A stretch of 10,472 bases of DNA from an uncultured Gemmatimonadota bacterium (GTDB taxonomy: Bacteria > Gemmatimonadota > Gemmatimonadetes > Gemmatimonadales > Gemmatimonadaceae): positions 1-10,472 of the forward strand of contig CAIVJV010000119.1 in the NCBI GenBank assembly GCA_903906325.1, written 5' to 3'. The translations under genes and the position numbers were made by a program. Below the pieces are notes generated by a model. The model had not been told where the DNA came from. It was given only the letters and a program-made list of their open reading frames with translations, and ran no database searches. Below are positions 1 to 7,741 of the stretch, piece by piece. The stretch's first letter is position 1; every line of letters begins with the position of its first letter.

Positions 1-1354
1 CCGCCGCCCCCTCGGCGCGCGGCGTCATGAACATCGCGCGGAGGATCGAGAGGTAGTAGCCCGCTGAGATCACCGAGGTGAGGACCACGATCACCGAGAG
101 GAGCACCAGACGACCGGGCGAGGCGATCGCCGCCGAGAGGAGATACCACTTGGCGAAGAAGCCCATCCCGCCGAAGACCGGGAACCCGAGGAAGGCGAGC
201 AGGTAGATGGACATCCCCACGGCGAGCCAGGGACGGACGGTCCAGAGCCCTTCGTAGGCCGAGATGGGCGCGTCGGTCTCGCCCGCCGGCTGCATCGCCC
301 CGACCACAGCGAAGGCCCCGAGCGTGGCGAGGGTATACGCGGTGAGGTAGAAGGTCACCGCGCCGCTCGCCACGGCGGTACCGGCCGTCACCGCGACGAG
401 GAGGTATCCGGAGTGCACGATGCTCGAGTAGGCGAGCATGCGCTTGATGTTCTTCTGCGAGAGCGCGACGACGTTGCCGACCACCATGGTGACGATCGCG
501 ACCCAGGCCACCGCATTCGCCCAGAGGCCGTAGACCGAGTAGAAGGTCTCGTACCAGATTCGCAGGAAGGTCGCGAAGGCCGCGGCCTTGACCGACGCCG
601 CCATGAAGCCGGCGATCGGGGCCGGGGCCCCATCGTACACATCGGGCGCCCACATATGGAACGGCACTGCCGCGACCTTGAAGCCCAGGCCGATCAGGAG
701 GAGCCCCATCCCGACGAGGAACATCGGGTCGAGCGCGAGGGAGTGCCGGATCAGCGCCGCCGCGATCTCGGTGAGCCGGGTCTCGCCGGTCGCGCCGTAG
801 ATGAGCGCCATCCCGTACAGCAGGAACCCGGTGGCGAACGCCCCCAAGAGGAAGTACTTGAGCGCCCCCTCGGCGGCTCGCGCACTCCGCCGGTTCAGCC
901 CGGCGAGCACGTATACGGCGACCGACATGATCTCGATCCCGAGGAAGATCACCATCAGGTCGCGTGCCGCGGCGAGGATCATCATCCCGGACGCGGCGAG
1001 GAGCACGAGCACATGGGACTCGGGATGCCGGATCCCGTCCCGGGCATGCTGTTCGGTGGAGATGGCGATGGTCCCGAGTGCGCCGAGGAGGATCACCAGG
1101 TCCATAGTCCACCGGAACCCGTCCATCGCGATGGGACCATCGGTCACCGTCGCACCACGGAGCGCGGTCGCCACCACGGAGCCCATGGTGAGGACGATCA
1201 GGGCCATGGCCCCGCGTCCGATCAGACGCTGATGGTCATCCGACTCCGGGCGCCAGGCGGCGGCGAGGAGGAGCAAGATCGCCCCACCCATCAGGGTGAG
1301 GTCCGGGAGGAGCGCCGCCAGCAGTTGGGCCGGCACCGCGAGATCGTACGTCAT
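1..1354 (-). CDS. nuoN: NADH-quinone oxidoreductase subunit N (NuoN), C-terminus cut by window edge
   Basis: NuoN is the antiporter-like proton-pumping subunit nearest to NuoK. I translated this frame by hand from ATG 1354; it stays open for 451 codons to the window edge with no stop. Only the last few tens of residues should be missing, given the usual length of about 480-500. The protein begins MTYDLAVPAQLLAALLPDLT and is rich in membrane helices. Key residues are E141 in FLGIEIMSVAVYVLAGL (137-153), K226 and the signature VAAVPFHMWAPDVYDGAP (227-244), K256 in MAASVKAAAF, H314 in LAYSSIVHSGYLL, and K402 in GMGFFAKWYLL. These match E. coli E133, K217, K247 and K395. The start overlaps the nuoM stop by four bases (ATGA) and has a clear GGAGG upstream. 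Confidence 0.97.
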   Translation of the reverse strand, partial: MTYDLAVPAQLLAALLPDLTLMGGAILLLLAAAWRPESDDHQRLIGRGAMALIVLTMGSVVATALRGATVTDGPIAMDGFRWTMDLVILLGALGTIAISTEQHARDGIRHPESHVLVLLAASGMMILAAARDLMVIFLGIEIMSVAVYVLAGLNRRSARAAEGALKYFLLGAFATGFLLYGMALIYGATGETRLTEIAAALIRHSLALDPMFLVGMGLLLIGLGFKVAAVPFHMWAPDVYDGAPAPIAGFMAASVKAAAFATFLRIWYETFYSVYGLWANAVAWVAIVTMVVGNVVALSQKNIKRMLAYSSIVHSGYLLVAVTAGTAVASGAVTFYLTAYTLATLGAFAVVGAMQPAGETDAPISAYEGLWTVRPWLAVGMSIYLLAFLGFPVFGGMGFFAKWYLLSAAIASPGRLVLLSVIVVLTSVISAGYYLSILRAMFMTPRAEGAA

Positions 1355-2937
1355 GGGAGGCCTCCGACCCGCTGCGCATTCGACACGGCGACATCGACCG
1401 CCCGCACCAATCGCGCGGCGGCCGCCTCCGTCTTCTGCAGGACCGGCTTCGGATAGACGCCCAACCAGAGGATCCCGATCAGGAGGGGCGTGATGAGCCC
1501 GATCTCACGCCAATTCAGATCGAAGCCCTTGAGCGCCATGTTCTCCGGCTTGGTCAGCGGGTTGTAGATCACCCGCTGGACCGCCCAGAGCAGGTACGCC
1601 GCCGCGAAGATCACACTCGTCGCGGCGATCACCGCATGGACCGGCTTGGTGGTGAAGGATCCGAGGAGCACGAGGAACTCCCCGACGAATCCGTTGGTCC
1701 CCGGGACCCCGATCGAGCTGAGGGCGACGATCGTCAGGCAGACGGCGAAGACCGGCATCACCTTCGCGATGCCGCCGAAGTCGGCGAGCTGCCGGGTGTG
1801 CCGCCGCTCGTAGATCATCCCGATGAGGAGGAAGAGGGCCCCCGTGGAGATCCCGTGGCTGATGGTCACCATCAGCGCGCCCTGCATCGCCTCGACCGTC
1901 ATGGCGAAGATGCCGAGCATGACGAAGCCGAGGTGCGAGACCGAGGAGTAGGCGACGAGCTTCTTGACGTCGGGTTGCACGAGGGCGACGAGCGCCCCGT
2001 ACACGATCCCGATCACGGCGAGGGCGAGGATCACGGCGCGCACCGTCGGGTGCATCGCGACCTCTGGGAAGAGCGGGACCGCGAACCGGACGAACCCGAA
2101 GGTCCCCATCTTGAGCATGATCGCCGCGAGGATCACCGAGCCGGCGGTCGGGGCCTCGACGTGCGCATCTGGGAGCCAGGTGTGGAAGGGCCACATCGGG
2201 ACCTTCACCGCGAAGGCGAGGGCGAAGGCGCCGAAGAGCCAGAACGCCCCCACGACCTGCGTCGACCGCGCCATCTGCAGGATGGCGTCGTACGAGAAGG
2301 TCGGCGCGCCGGTCGATTCCCCGGCCAACAGCCCGAGCCAGACGATCGCCACGAGCATCAACAGGGAGCCGACCATCGTGTAGAGGAAGAACTTGAGGCT
2401 CGCGTAGAGGCGGCGCTGGCCACCCCAGACCCCGATGATCAGATACATCGGGACGAGCATGACCTCCCACATCACATAGAAGAGGACCAGGTCGAGCGCC
2501 ATGAAGACGCCGAGCATCCCGGTCGTGAGGATGAGGAGGAGGGCGTAGTAGCTGTGCGTGCGCTCCCGGACGCTGGTCCAGCTCCCGAGCACCGCGAGCG
2601 GCATGAGGAGCGTGGTGAGGAGCACGAGCATCAGCGCGATCCCGTCCACGCCGACCGTGAACCGGATCCCCCACTGGGGGATCCAGGGGAGATCGACCAT
2701 CGCCTGCCACGCGACACTGTTCACATCGACGCTCCACCAGAGCCCGAGCGAGAGCACCGCCTCGGCCACGAAGACCCCCACCGCGGTCCGCCGCGCCTGC
2801 TGCATCTGGCGCAGCGCGTCCTGCCCGCGCGCACCGACCCCCTGCACCGCCACGAGCGCCGCGCCAAGCAGCGGCAACGCCAGCAACACGGGGAGGACCC
2901 ACCCGTTGTAGCCGATCCCTTCGAGGAATGCCGTCAT
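1351..2937 (-). CDS. nuoM: NADH-quinone oxidoreductase subunit M (NuoM)
   Basis: NuoM is the middle antiporter-like subunit of the membrane arm and pumps protons. The 528-residue product is close to the usual 500-510 and is hydrophobic throughout, with about 14 predicted membrane helices. Functional residues of the family are all visible: E158 in YVMWEVMLVPMYLIIGVWGG (154-173), K245 in FAVKVPMWPFHTWLPDAHVE (242-261), K276 in IMLKMGTFGFVRF, H335 in YSSVSHLGFVMLG (330-342), and E420 in GTNGFVGEFLVLLGSF (413-428). They correspond to E. coli E144, K234, K265, a helix-broken histidine, and E407. The ATG at 2937 follows the nuoL stop by 10 bases, with GAGG at a good distance. The stop overlaps the nuoN start as ATGA. 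Nothing suggests damage. Confidence 0.98.
   Translation of the reverse strand: MTAFLEGIGYNGWVLPVLLALPLLGAALVAVQGVGARGQDALRQMQQARRTAVGVFVAEAVLSLGLWWSVDVNSVAWQAMVDLPWIPQWGIRFTVGVDGIALMLVLLTTLLMPLAVLGSWTSVRERTHSYYALLLILTTGMLGVFMALDLVLFYVMWEVMLVPMYLIIGVWGGQRRLYASLKFFLYTMVGSLLMLVAIVWLGLLAGESTGAPTFSYDAILQMARSTQVVGAFWLFGAFALAFAVKVPMWPFHTWLPDAHVEAPTAGSVILAAIMLKMGTFGFVRFAVPLFPEVAMHPTVRAVILALAVIGIVYGALVALVQPDVKKLVAYSSVSHLGFVMLGIFAMTVEAMQGALMVTISHGISTGALFLLIGMIYERRHTRQLADFGGIAKVMPVFAVCLTIVALSSIGVPGTNGFVGEFLVLLGSFTTKPVHAVIAATSVIFAAAYLLWAVQRVIYNPLTKPENMALKGFDLNWREIGLITPLLIGILWLGVYPKPVLQKTEAAAARLVRAVDVAVSNAQRVGGLP
1361..1365 (-). promoter_or_regulatory. Ribosome binding site of nuoN
   Basis: GGAGG on the minus strand lies six bases before the nuoN ATG at 1354, within the last codons of nuoM. 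It confirms the ATGA overlap as the nuoN start. The motif is half of a short perfect palindrome (1356-1365), which has no room for a stable hairpin. Confidence 0.7.
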
Positions 2938-2945
2938 CGTCGGGG

Positions 2946-2949
2946 CCTC
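2946..2949 (-). promoter_or_regulatory. Ribosome binding site of nuoM
   Basis: GAGG on the minus strand overlaps the nuoL TGA stop and lies eight bases before the nuoM ATG at 2937. It supports this start and couples nuoM translation to the end of nuoL. Confidence 0.6.
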
Positions 2950-5136
2950 AGCGGAAGGAGAAGGCGGAGAGGAGGGTGATCGCCCCGAGGACGATCACCC
3001 AGGCGTAGGTGCCTACGCGTCCGGTCTGCACCTGCGAGCCCATCCACCCGAGACCGCGCATCAGATACGCGCTCCCGTTCACGAACACCCCATCGATGAC
3101 CCCGGTGTCGAGCCCCTTCCACAACACCGTGCGGGAGACGCCGAGCGTCGGCTGCACGACGGCGCGGTCGTAGGCCTCGTCCACATACCACTTGTTGGCG
3201 AGGGTCTTGCCGAGACCGACCTCCGCCGGCGCGTCCGCCGCAGGCACCAGCGCCGCCGGCTTGCACCGCGCCCAGGCCAGCGCGATGCCGATCACCGCGA
3301 TCGCGACCGCGGTCCCGATCAGGGCGTACTCCGTGGCGTGCGAGAGGTGCGGGGTCTCCCCGAGGGTGACCTGGAGCGTCGCCTCCCCGACCACCGGCTC
3401 GAGCCAGTGATGGAGGATCTCCGCCATCCCGCCGCCGAAGAGCTTCGGCAGGTTCACGAGGCCGCCGACCGCGGAGAGGATCCCGAGGACCACGAGCGGG
3501 CCCGTCATGATCCAGGGGGCCTCGGCGAGGTGCGGTCGCTCCGCCTCCCCGGTGCGGTTCGGCCCATGAAAGGTGTAGAGCATCATGCGGGTCATGTAGA
3601 CCGCGGTCATCAGCGCCGCGGCGAGGCCGAGCGCGTAGATGCCATAGAGCACCACGCTCCCCGGGATCCCGAGCCAGGTCGCCTCGGCGAGGGTCGAGTG
3701 ATGCGTCCGCGCGAAGACCGCCGCGAGGATCTCGTCCTTGGAGACGAAGCCCGAGAGAGGCGGGATCCCCGCGATCGCGAGCGTCGCGATCCACATGAGG
3801 GTCGCGGTCACCGGCATCGCCGCCTTGAGCCCGCCCATGTTGCGCATGTCCTGCGCATCGGCGTGGGTATGCGTCGCATGGTAGGCGCGGTGCATGGCGT
3901 AGATCACCGAACCCGACCCGAGGAAGAGGAGCGCCTTGAAGAAGGCGTGCGTCATCAGGTGGAAGACGCCGGCCGTGTACGCGCCCACCCCGACGCCCAC
4001 GAACATGTAGCCGAGCTGCGAGACGGTGGAGTACGCGAGGACCTTCTTGATGTCCCACTGCTTGAGGCCGATCGTCGCCGCGAGGACCGCGGTCAGCACG
4101 CCGACGACCGCGACGGTGAGCTGCGCGACCGGGGCGAGCGAGAAGAGCGTCGCACTGCGCGCGATCATGTAGACGCCGGCCGTGACCATCGTCGCGGCGT
4201 GGATGAGCGCGGAGACCGGGTCGGGCCCGCCATCGCGTCCGGGAGCCAGACGAAGAGCGGGATCTGCGCCGACTTGCCGGTGGCCCCGAGGAAGAGGAAG
4301 AGACAGATCGCCGTGACGAGCGCACCGCCGAAGGCGAGCTCGCCCGCCCCCGCCCGGACCCCCTCGTAGCTCAGCGTGCCGAGGTTCGCGAAGAGGAGGA
4401 ACATCGCGACGAGCATCCCGAAGTCGCCGATGCGGTTCACGATGAAGGCCTTCTTCCCGGCATCGGCATTCGCCTGCTCGCTGAACCAGAACCCGATGAG
4501 GAGATAGGAGCTGAGCCCCACCCCTTCCCAGCCGACGAACATCAGCGGATAGCTGGCCCCCATCACGAGGATCAGCATGAAGAAGACGAAGAGGTTGAGA
4601 TACGCGAAGTAGCGCGGGTATCCCGGATCGTCCTGCATGTAGCCGACGCTAAACAGGTGGATCAGCGTCCCGATCCCCGTGATGATGAGCATCATCACCA
4701 TGGAGAGCTGATCGAGCTGGAAGGCGACGTCGATCGAGAGCGCCCCGGTCGGCATCCACGGGAAGAGGGTCATCACGTAGGGGGCATGCATCCCCTCCCC
4801 CGCTCCGCGCATGGCGGAGAAGACGGCGAGCGTCAGGCCGAAGGCGGCGAGCAGCACGCCAGGGCCGACGAGCGAGACGAGCCCGGCCGCCGGATGCCGG
4901 GCGGCGTGATGACCGTCATCCGACCCGTGGTCGTGATGCGCCTCGCCATGCGCACCATGATCGCCAGAGTGATGCCCGACGGCGGAGGGATCCGCCGGCC
5001 CGGGGGTGGCCGCCGCGCGCAACGAGAGGAGCCCGTTGACGAGGAAACCGAGGAGCGGGAGCACCGGGATGAGCCACGCGAGGCGCGCGACCGTGTCAGC
5101 CAAGGGGTGCCCCGTGGGGGGGAGATCGGTATGCAT
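2948..5136 (-). CDS. nuoL: NADH-quinone oxidoreductase subunit L (NuoL), interrupted by a one-base frameshift
   Basis: NuoL is the distal antiporter-like proton-pumping subunit, with the long lateral helix that braces the membrane arm. The reading frame from ATG 5136 is good for 306 residues, then leaves the family at 4218-4220 and stops at 4165. The family sequence resumes in another frame and runs to TGA at 2948. One extra base would give a 729-residue protein. Pump residues, numbered in that restored protein, are all present: E204 in FVGWEGVGLSSYLL, K287 in ATGKSAQIPL, H313 in SALIHAATM, and K467-D468 in SGFVSKDE (equivalents of E. coli E144, K229, H254 and K399/D400). The C-terminal motif NKWYVDEAYD is at 648-657. 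The 729 residues exceed E. coli's 613, partly through a His-rich loop at 55-81. The gene follows nuoK with a one-base overlap and lies 10 bases before nuoM. Identity is certain; whether the gene is broken is not. Confidence 0.95.
4218..4220 (-). other. nuoL: Frameshift site in nuoL (one C missing from the coding-strand run)
   Basis: On the minus strand the codons read GCG GGC CCG ACC CGG TCT, giving AGPTRS. The family consensus here is AGPTPVSALIHAATMV, which needs ACC CCG GTC TCC. Adding one C to the CCC at 4220-4218 restores it exactly. The two open pieces are 4165-5136 (323 codons, the last 17 out of frame) and 2948-4189 if read from the internal ATG of MVTAGVYMI. The site has no X-XXY-YYZ slippery heptamer, so programmed -1 frameshifting is unlikely. 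A missing base in a short homopolymer fits a sequencing or consensus error, or a recent real mutation. Confidence 0.9.
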
Positions 5137-5429
5137 CAGCCTTTGAGCAGGGTGATGTCGTCGAGGTGCACCGTCTGGCGGTGCCGGAAGATCGAGATGA
5201 TGATCGCGAGGCCCACCGCGGCCTCCGCCGCCGCCACCGTCATCACCATGATCACGAAGACCTGGCCCGTGGCCCCGTAGAGCTTCGAGAGCGCGACGAA
5301 CGACAGGTTGACGGCGTTGAGCATGAGCTCGACACACATGAACAGGATGATCGCGTTGCGCCGGGTGAGGACCCCGACGACGCCGATCGTGAAGAGCACC
5401 GCCGAGAGGAGGAGGGACTCAGCGAGCAT
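5136..5429 (-). CDS. nuoK: NADH-quinone oxidoreductase subunit K (NuoK)
   Basis: NuoK is a three-helix membrane subunit with two buried glutamates that form part of the proton-transfer axis. The 97-residue protein is of normal length. Helices are seen near residues 5-21, 27-48 and 56-80. The two key acidic residues are present: E34 in MCVELMLNAVNL and E69 in TVAAAEAAVGLAI, matching E36 and E72 of E. coli NuoK. TRRNAIILF (22-30) is the typical loop into helix 2. The ATG at 5429 lies inside the end of nuoJ, giving an 11-base overlap. The stop shares one base with the nuoL ATG (TGATG), so nuoK is probably translated by coupling with both neighbours. Confidence 0.97.
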   Translation of the reverse strand: MLAESLLLSAVLFTIGVVGVLTRRNAIILFMCVELMLNAVNLSFVALSKLYGATGQVFVIMVMTVAAAEAAVGLAIIISIFRHRQTVHLDDITLLKG

Positions 5430-5979
5430 CGGTCGCCCCCCGCTTCCGCCCGAGGACCACCGCGCCGGCGATCGCCGTGAGCAGCAGGATCGAGGTCAAC
5501 TCGAAGGCCAACAGATGCTCGCGGAAGAGCGAATCGGCGATCGGGCCGATCACGCCGCCCGGCTGTGCGGCCGGCTCGAGCGCGGCCGCGGCCTTGGGCG
5601 TGAGCTGCGCCGGGAAGCGCGCCCGCACGAGCACCCCGACCTCCGCCAACAAGGCGAGCCCCACCGCCCCCGCCGCGAGCCGCCCCCCCTGCCCCCGGAT
5701 GTCCGCCAACTCGCTCGGGTGCCCGAGGTTGAGGAGCATCACGACGAAGAGGAAGACCACCATGATCGCGCCGGCGTAGACCAGCACCTGGATGGCCCCG
5801 ATGAATTGCGCATCGAGCATCAGGTACAGCACCGCGAGGCAGAACATCACGTTGACGAGCCAGAGCGCGGCCGCCACCGGGCTCTTCCGCGTGACGAAGA
5901 GCAGCGCGGAGGCGATCGCGATCAGCCCGAAGAGGTAGAAGTGGAACGAGTAGAACAGCGGGTGGAACGTATTGTCCAT
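5419..5979 (-). CDS. nuoJ: NADH-quinone oxidoreductase subunit J (NuoJ)
   Basis: NuoJ is a small membrane subunit beside NuoH and NuoK; its third helix takes part in the conformational coupling of quinone reduction to proton transfer. The 186-residue product has hydrophobic segments near 15-30, 35-55, 60-84 and 102-118, and a final one at 157-176. The family signature AQFIGAIQVLVYAGAIMVVF (57-76) includes the conserved tyrosine Y68 in the VYAGA motif of helix 3. The end, FELTSILLLTAIAGAVVLGR (159-178), is also characteristic. The loop at about 120-155 is Ala/Pro-rich and poorly conserved, as is normal in this family. The start is one base after the nuoI stop, with AGGGGAG just upstream. The last 11 bases overlap the start of nuoK. 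Confidence 0.97.
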   Translation of the reverse strand: MDNTFHPLFYSFHFYLFGLIAIASALLFVTRKSPVAAALWLVNVMFCLAVLYLMLDAQFIGAIQVLVYAGAIMVVFLFVVMLLNLGHPSELADIRGQGGRLAAGAVGLALLAEVGVLVRARFPAQLTPKAAAALEPAAQPGGVIGPIADSLFREHLLAFELTSILLLTAIAGAVVLGRKRGATDAR

Positions 5980-5980
5980 C

Positions 5981-6478
5981 TCACTCCCCTCGCGGGTCAG
6001 CGGGATCCCACAGGGTGCTCACCGGATGGGTCTGGGCCGTGAGCCGCTCGAGGTCATAGACGAAGCGCGCCCGGTTGAACTCGGCGTTCTCGTAGTGCCG
6101 CCCGAGATGGATCGCCTCCTCCGGGCAGACCTCTTGGCAGTAGCCGCAGAAGATGCAGCGGAACTCATCGATCTCGAAGACGAGCGGATAGCGGTTCCCC
6201 ACCTCGTCCTCACCCGGCACGAGCTTGATACAGTTCGCCGGACAGACCGTGGGACAGAGGCCGCAGGCGACGCACTTGGCCTTCCCATCCTCCGTGGTGA
6301 GCATCCGATGCGTGCCACGCCAGCGTGGGGAGAGGTCCCACTTCTCCTCCGGGTACTGGATGGTGACCCGATGCGGGTCCACGAGATGCTTGAGCGTGAG
6401 GGCGAGCCCCTTGAGCGTGGCGCGCACGTAGCTCACCTCGCCCACCGGCCGCTCCATCACCTTCACCGAGATGGCCAT
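5981..6478 (-). CDS. nuoI: NADH-quinone oxidoreductase subunit I (NuoI), two 4Fe-4S clusters
   Basis: NuoI is a small ferredoxin-like subunit on the cytoplasmic face that relays electrons through clusters N6a and N6b toward the final cluster N2 and quinone. The 165-residue protein shows two classical CxxCxxCxxxCP motifs: C69, C72, C75, C79 and C108, C111, C114, C118, separated by a typical spacer. The first and last cysteines of each motif pair across the fold, as in 8Fe-8S ferredoxins. The N-terminal segment around residues 15-35 (SYVRATLKGLALTLKHL) matches the amphipathic helix that rests on the membrane subunit. Length is usual for the family. The ATG directly follows the nuoH TAA and has the best Shine-Dalgarno sequence in the window. 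Its TGA stop lies one base before the nuoJ ATG. Confidence 0.98.
   Translation of the reverse strand: MAISVKVMERPVGEVSYVRATLKGLALTLKHLVDPHRVTIQYPEEKWDLSPRWRGTHRMLTTEDGKAKCVACGLCPTVCPANCIKLVPGEDEVGNRYPLVFEIDEFRCIFCGYCQEVCPEEAIHLGRHYENAEFNRARFVYDLERLTAQTHPVSTLWDPADPRGE
5984..5990 (-). promoter_or_regulatory. Ribosome binding site of nuoJ
   Basis: AGGGGAG on the minus strand sits immediately before the nuoI TGA and four bases before the nuoJ ATG. The spacing is slightly short, which fits re-initiation by ribosomes ending nuoI. Confidence 0.6.
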
Positions 6479-7741
6479 TTACCGTACCTCCCCTGCCGCG
6501 ATGGACGACCGGGTGGCAGCGACGGCGCGCAGGCGCTCGAGGCGCACGCGCTCCAGTCGCGACGAGGCCGGGCTGATCAGCCGCCCCCGGTCGAGGATGA
6601 CGAAGAGCAGACCCATCAGGACCACGTTCACGCCGAGGAAGGCGAGCCGGTAAGCCGTGCTCCCCCGGGCCACCCCCGCCTGATCGAGGAGCACCATCCC
6701 CGACGACACGATCACGATGTAGAGCAAGGCGACGGGCAGCATGAACTTCCACCCGAGCGACATCAGCTGGTCATACCGGAACCGCGGGAGCGTCCACCGG
6801 ATCCAGATGAAGAAGAACATGAAGGCGCCGATCTTCGTCGCGAAGATCGCGAACGTCGCCAGCGCCTTGGCCACGGTGGCCGGCCCGGTGGTATCCCAGT
6901 CGGTGAACGGGATGTCCCATCCGCCGAGGAAGAGCGTGACGAACATCGCGCTCGCGGTGAGCATGTTCGCGTATTCCGCGATGAAGAACATCGAGAACTT
7001 CATCGCGCTATACTCGCTATGATAGCCCGCGATGAGCTCCGACTCCGCCTCCGCCATGTCGAACGGCACGCGGTTCGTCTCCGCGAATGCCGACACCATG
7101 AAGACGAAGGCGGCCACCGACAGCAGGACGACGTTCCAGCCCCCCACCTGCTGCTGGGCGACCACCTGTGGGAGCGAGACGTTCCCGACCGCCAGCAGCA
7201 CGGCGACCACGCTGAGCCCCATCGCGACCTCGTAGCTCACCATCTGCGCCGAGGCGCGGAGCCCGCCGAGCAACGAGTACTTGTTGTTGGAGGACCAGCC
7301 GGCGAGGACGATCCCGTAGACCCCGAGCGAGGTGATCGCGAGCGGGTAGAGCACGCCGATCGGCGCGTCGGCCACGATCAGATCGACCTTCCCCCACGGG
7401 GTCGGGAGCGGCGCGCCGAAGGGGATCACCGCCCACGCGGTCAACGCCATGGTGAAGGCGATCGCGGGGGCCAAGAGGAAGGTGGGCTTGTTCACGTCCC
7501 CCGGCATCGACTCTTCCTTCACGAAGTTCTTCACCCCGTCGGCGAGTACCTGGAAGAGCCCCCACGGCCCCACGCGATTCGGGCCGTGCCGATCCTGGAT
7601 CCACGCCGAGACCTTGCGCTCCGCCAGCGTGGAGTAGGCGACGACGACCATGTAGAGCGTGAAGACGACCAGCATCTTCACCACGGTGGCGATCAGGAAG
7701 GGCCAGAGCCCCGGTTCGAGCTGCATCGGATCGAGCGGCAT
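6479..7741 (-). CDS. nuoH: NADH-quinone oxidoreductase subunit H (NuoH), C-terminally extended
   Basis: NuoH is the integral membrane subunit that joins the peripheral arm to the membrane arm; it lines the quinone pocket and the start of the proton path. Family motifs are clear: AERKVSAWIQDRHGPNRVGP (40-59), SNNKYSLLGGLRASAQMVSYE (starting at 151, ending in E171), and FAETNRVPFDMAEAESELIA (219-238) with its acidic cluster E221, E231, E233, E235, followed by E243. FIWIRWTLPRFRYDQLM (311-327) marks the usual late region. At 420 residues it is longer than E. coli NuoH (about 325). The extra length includes a further hydrophobic segment near 366-383 and a basic, arginine-rich tail (about 384-420). 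The ATG shares one base with the nuoG stop (TGATG), and the TAA stop abuts the nuoI ATG. Met6 is a possible alternative start and would change little. Confidence 0.98.
   Translation of the reverse strand: MPLDPMQLEPGLWPFLIATVVKMLVVFTLYMVVVAYSTLAERKVSAWIQDRHGPNRVGPWGLFQVLADGVKNFVKEESMPGDVNKPTFLLAPAIAFTMALTAWAVIPFGAPLPTPWGKVDLIVADAPIGVLYPLAITSLGVYGIVLAGWSSNNKYSLLGGLRASAQMVSYEVAMGLSVVAVLLAVGNVSLPQVVAQQQVGGWNVVLLSVAAFVFMVSAFAETNRVPFDMAEAESELIAGYHSEYSAMKFSMFFIAEYANMLTASAMFVTLFLGGWDIPFTDWDTTGPATVAKALATFAIFATKIGAFMFFFIWIRWTLPRFRYDQLMSLGWKFMLPVALLYIVIVSSGMVLLDQAGVARGSTAYRLAFLGVNVVLMGLLFVILDRGRLISPASSRLERVRLERLRAVAATRSSIAAGEVR
6486..6494 (-). promoter_or_regulatory. Ribosome binding site of nuoI
   Basis: AGGGGAGGT on the minus strand lies seven bases before the nuoI ATG, inside the last codons of nuoH. 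It is the strongest Shine-Dalgarno match in the window and supports the start at 6478. It also suggests that nuoI can be translated independently of ribosomes finishing nuoH. Confidence 0.8.

Noticed and set aside
1356..1365. Ten-base perfect palindrome at the nuoM/nuoN junction
   Set aside because: It contains the nuoN Shine-Dalgarno site, is too short and loop-free for a terminator or stable hairpin, and short palindromes occur by chance in GC-rich DNA.
413..1456. Plus-strand frame of about 347 codons opposite nuoN
   Set aside because: The minus strand here encodes an uninterrupted, clearly conserved NuoN. The plus-strand product is low-complexity and charged.
1636..2979. Plus-strand frame of about 447 codons opposite nuoM
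   Set aside because: It is an antisense shadow of nuoM, with a product dominated by Glu, Asp, His and Arg and no domain.
4211..4230. Programmed ribosomal frameshifting in nuoL
   Set aside because: No slippery heptamer and no obvious downstream structure were seen, and recoding is not known to me for this family. A missing base is the simpler explanation.
2934..4325. Minus-strand frame of 463 codons overlapping the second part of nuoL
   Set aside because: It is an out-of-frame reading of nuoL and gives an Arg/Gly/Asp-rich product with no membrane helices. The membrane protein is in the neighbouring frame.
4893..4974. The His-rich stretch of nuoL as a separate metal-binding gene or domain
   Set aside because: It is in frame within nuoL between two predicted membrane helices and is only about 27 residues, so it is a loop and not a domain of its own.
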